A stretch of DNA of 64,000 bases from Glandiceps talaboti (lineage: Eukaryota > Hemichordata > Enteropneusta > Spengelidae): positions 3,009,142-3,073,141 of the forward strand of contig NC_135565.1 of NCBI RefSeq assembly GCF_964340395.1, in the 5' to 3' direction. A model generated the notes under the pieces. That model searched no databases, had not been told where the DNA came from, and worked only from the letters and a program-made list of their open reading frames with translations. Positions 63,532 through 64,000 of this stretch are shown here, in pieces. Made by a program: the position numbers and the translations under genes. How positions within the stretch are numbered: position 1 is the first letter of the stretch; the number at the start of each line of letters is the position of its first letter.

Positions 63532-63642
63532 TCTTGCTGACTTGCAACTTCAAGTGAATGACTACTCCTGTAATTATTATGTATACTTCTGCCACCTCTT
63601 GTGAAACTAGGACAAACCTAGCCATAATCACAGAAGCTTGGT
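63532..63642 (+). pseudogene. Coding-like module, copy 2 (diverged, interrupted)
   Basis: DNA aligned with 61893-61975: CTGCTGACTTGCAACTTCAA, GTGAATGACTACTCC, TGTAATTATTATGTATAC and the near-identical GTGAAACTAGGACAAACC. The frame reads TLADLQLQVNDYSCNYYVYF, then a stop. A GGTAAGAT donor-like site follows (about 63639). Unknown identity. Confidence 0.35.
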
Positions 63643-63783
63643 AAGATACATGAGTATTTTACCGAGCAAAAAGAGATACCTGCTTTATAGTAATAAGATA
63701 AGATCATGAAAGACCACTGTGGCACATACCATTTCTTTGTAGGGGTTGGTCTTAGCTGCAATAATTGTAGCTTTGTTTTTATT

Positions 63784-64000
63784 AGTCCCCGCCGGACGAA
63801 GTCCGGATGGGGACTTATGGATTGGGTTCTGTCTGTCCGTGTGTCCGTGCATCCGTCCGCAGCCATTTCTTGGAGATGCCTGGACCAACTTGGTACAAGG
63901 GCAACATACTATGGCATGCATATGCACGTCAATTTGTTTTATGATACAATCCACCTAGCAGCCATTTTGTTTGCAAATTTTCCCTGTCCAAAGCCATAAC
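63784..64000 (+). repeat. Hairpin-headed dispersed repeat (runs off the window)
   Basis: Starts AGTCCCCGCCGGACGAAGTC, a GC-rich palindrome closing at 63815 (GTCCGGATGGGGACT). A GTCTGTCCGTGTGTCCGTGC tract and CAGCCATTTCTTGGAGATGC follow. Its base composition differs sharply from the neighbourhood. Repeats of this look are, as I recall, common in several marine invertebrate genomes. No coding capacity is evident. Confidence 0.6.

Overview
This window is animal nuclear DNA, almost certainly from an invertebrate. It is AT-rich and gene-poor, has spliced genes with canonical GT..AG signals, and is packed with microsatellites, minisatellites, fold-back elements and retrotransposon remains. One gene is recognisably a RASSF9/RASSF10-type gene, a bilaterian family. 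The repeats look like those of a marine deuterostome such as a hemichordate or amphioxus, or of a lophotrochozoan. The species cannot be fixed from the sequence.

Layout. 1-26 kb: no convincing gene; dispersed repeats, a tRNA-derived SINE head, an (AT)67 tract, 42-bp, 20-bp and 50-bp minisatellites, and a possible SWIM zinc-finger relic. 26.9-28.0 kb (+): a RASSF9/10-like coding exon with an RA domain, coiled coils and the conserved family C-terminus. 28-33 kb: a 106-bp MITE, a 25-bp minisatellite, a 107-bp hairpin element and TA tracts. 33.2-42.5 kb: a composite of two tandem arrays, a 31-bp array running into a 40-bp array. The second is interrupted by a 5'-truncated non-LTR retrotransposon with an open reverse transcriptase frame and by a clean solo LTR flanked by a 4-bp TTAT duplication. 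43.8-44.3 kb: a 25/27-bp minisatellite.

44.9-60.1 kb (-): one gene dominates. Its first coding exon (58794-59759) encodes a basic protein with an AT-hook and an acidic, Ser/Thr/Glu/Pro-rich tail. A downstream exon (44957-45277) joins it in matching phase 0. The intervening intron, about 13.5 kb, holds about 58 copies of a 99-bp satellite, a four-copy inverted outpost of the same satellite, and several fold-back or MITE elements. One MITE has an 11-bp target duplication and a related empty site elsewhere in the same intron. A short 5'UTR intron and ETS/CRE-like promoter motifs lie upstream near 60 kb.

60.3-64 kb: a decayed LINE reverse transcriptase 3' end, a (AAAT)n tract, nested inverted repeats, a diverged duplicated coding-like module of unknown identity (61.9 and 63.5 kb), and a GC-rich hairpin-headed dispersed repeat at the right edge.

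The two genes show no sign of working together. The main interest is repeat biology: how arrays arise, amplify, accept insertions and persist inside an intron. No new enzymatic or defence system is visible.
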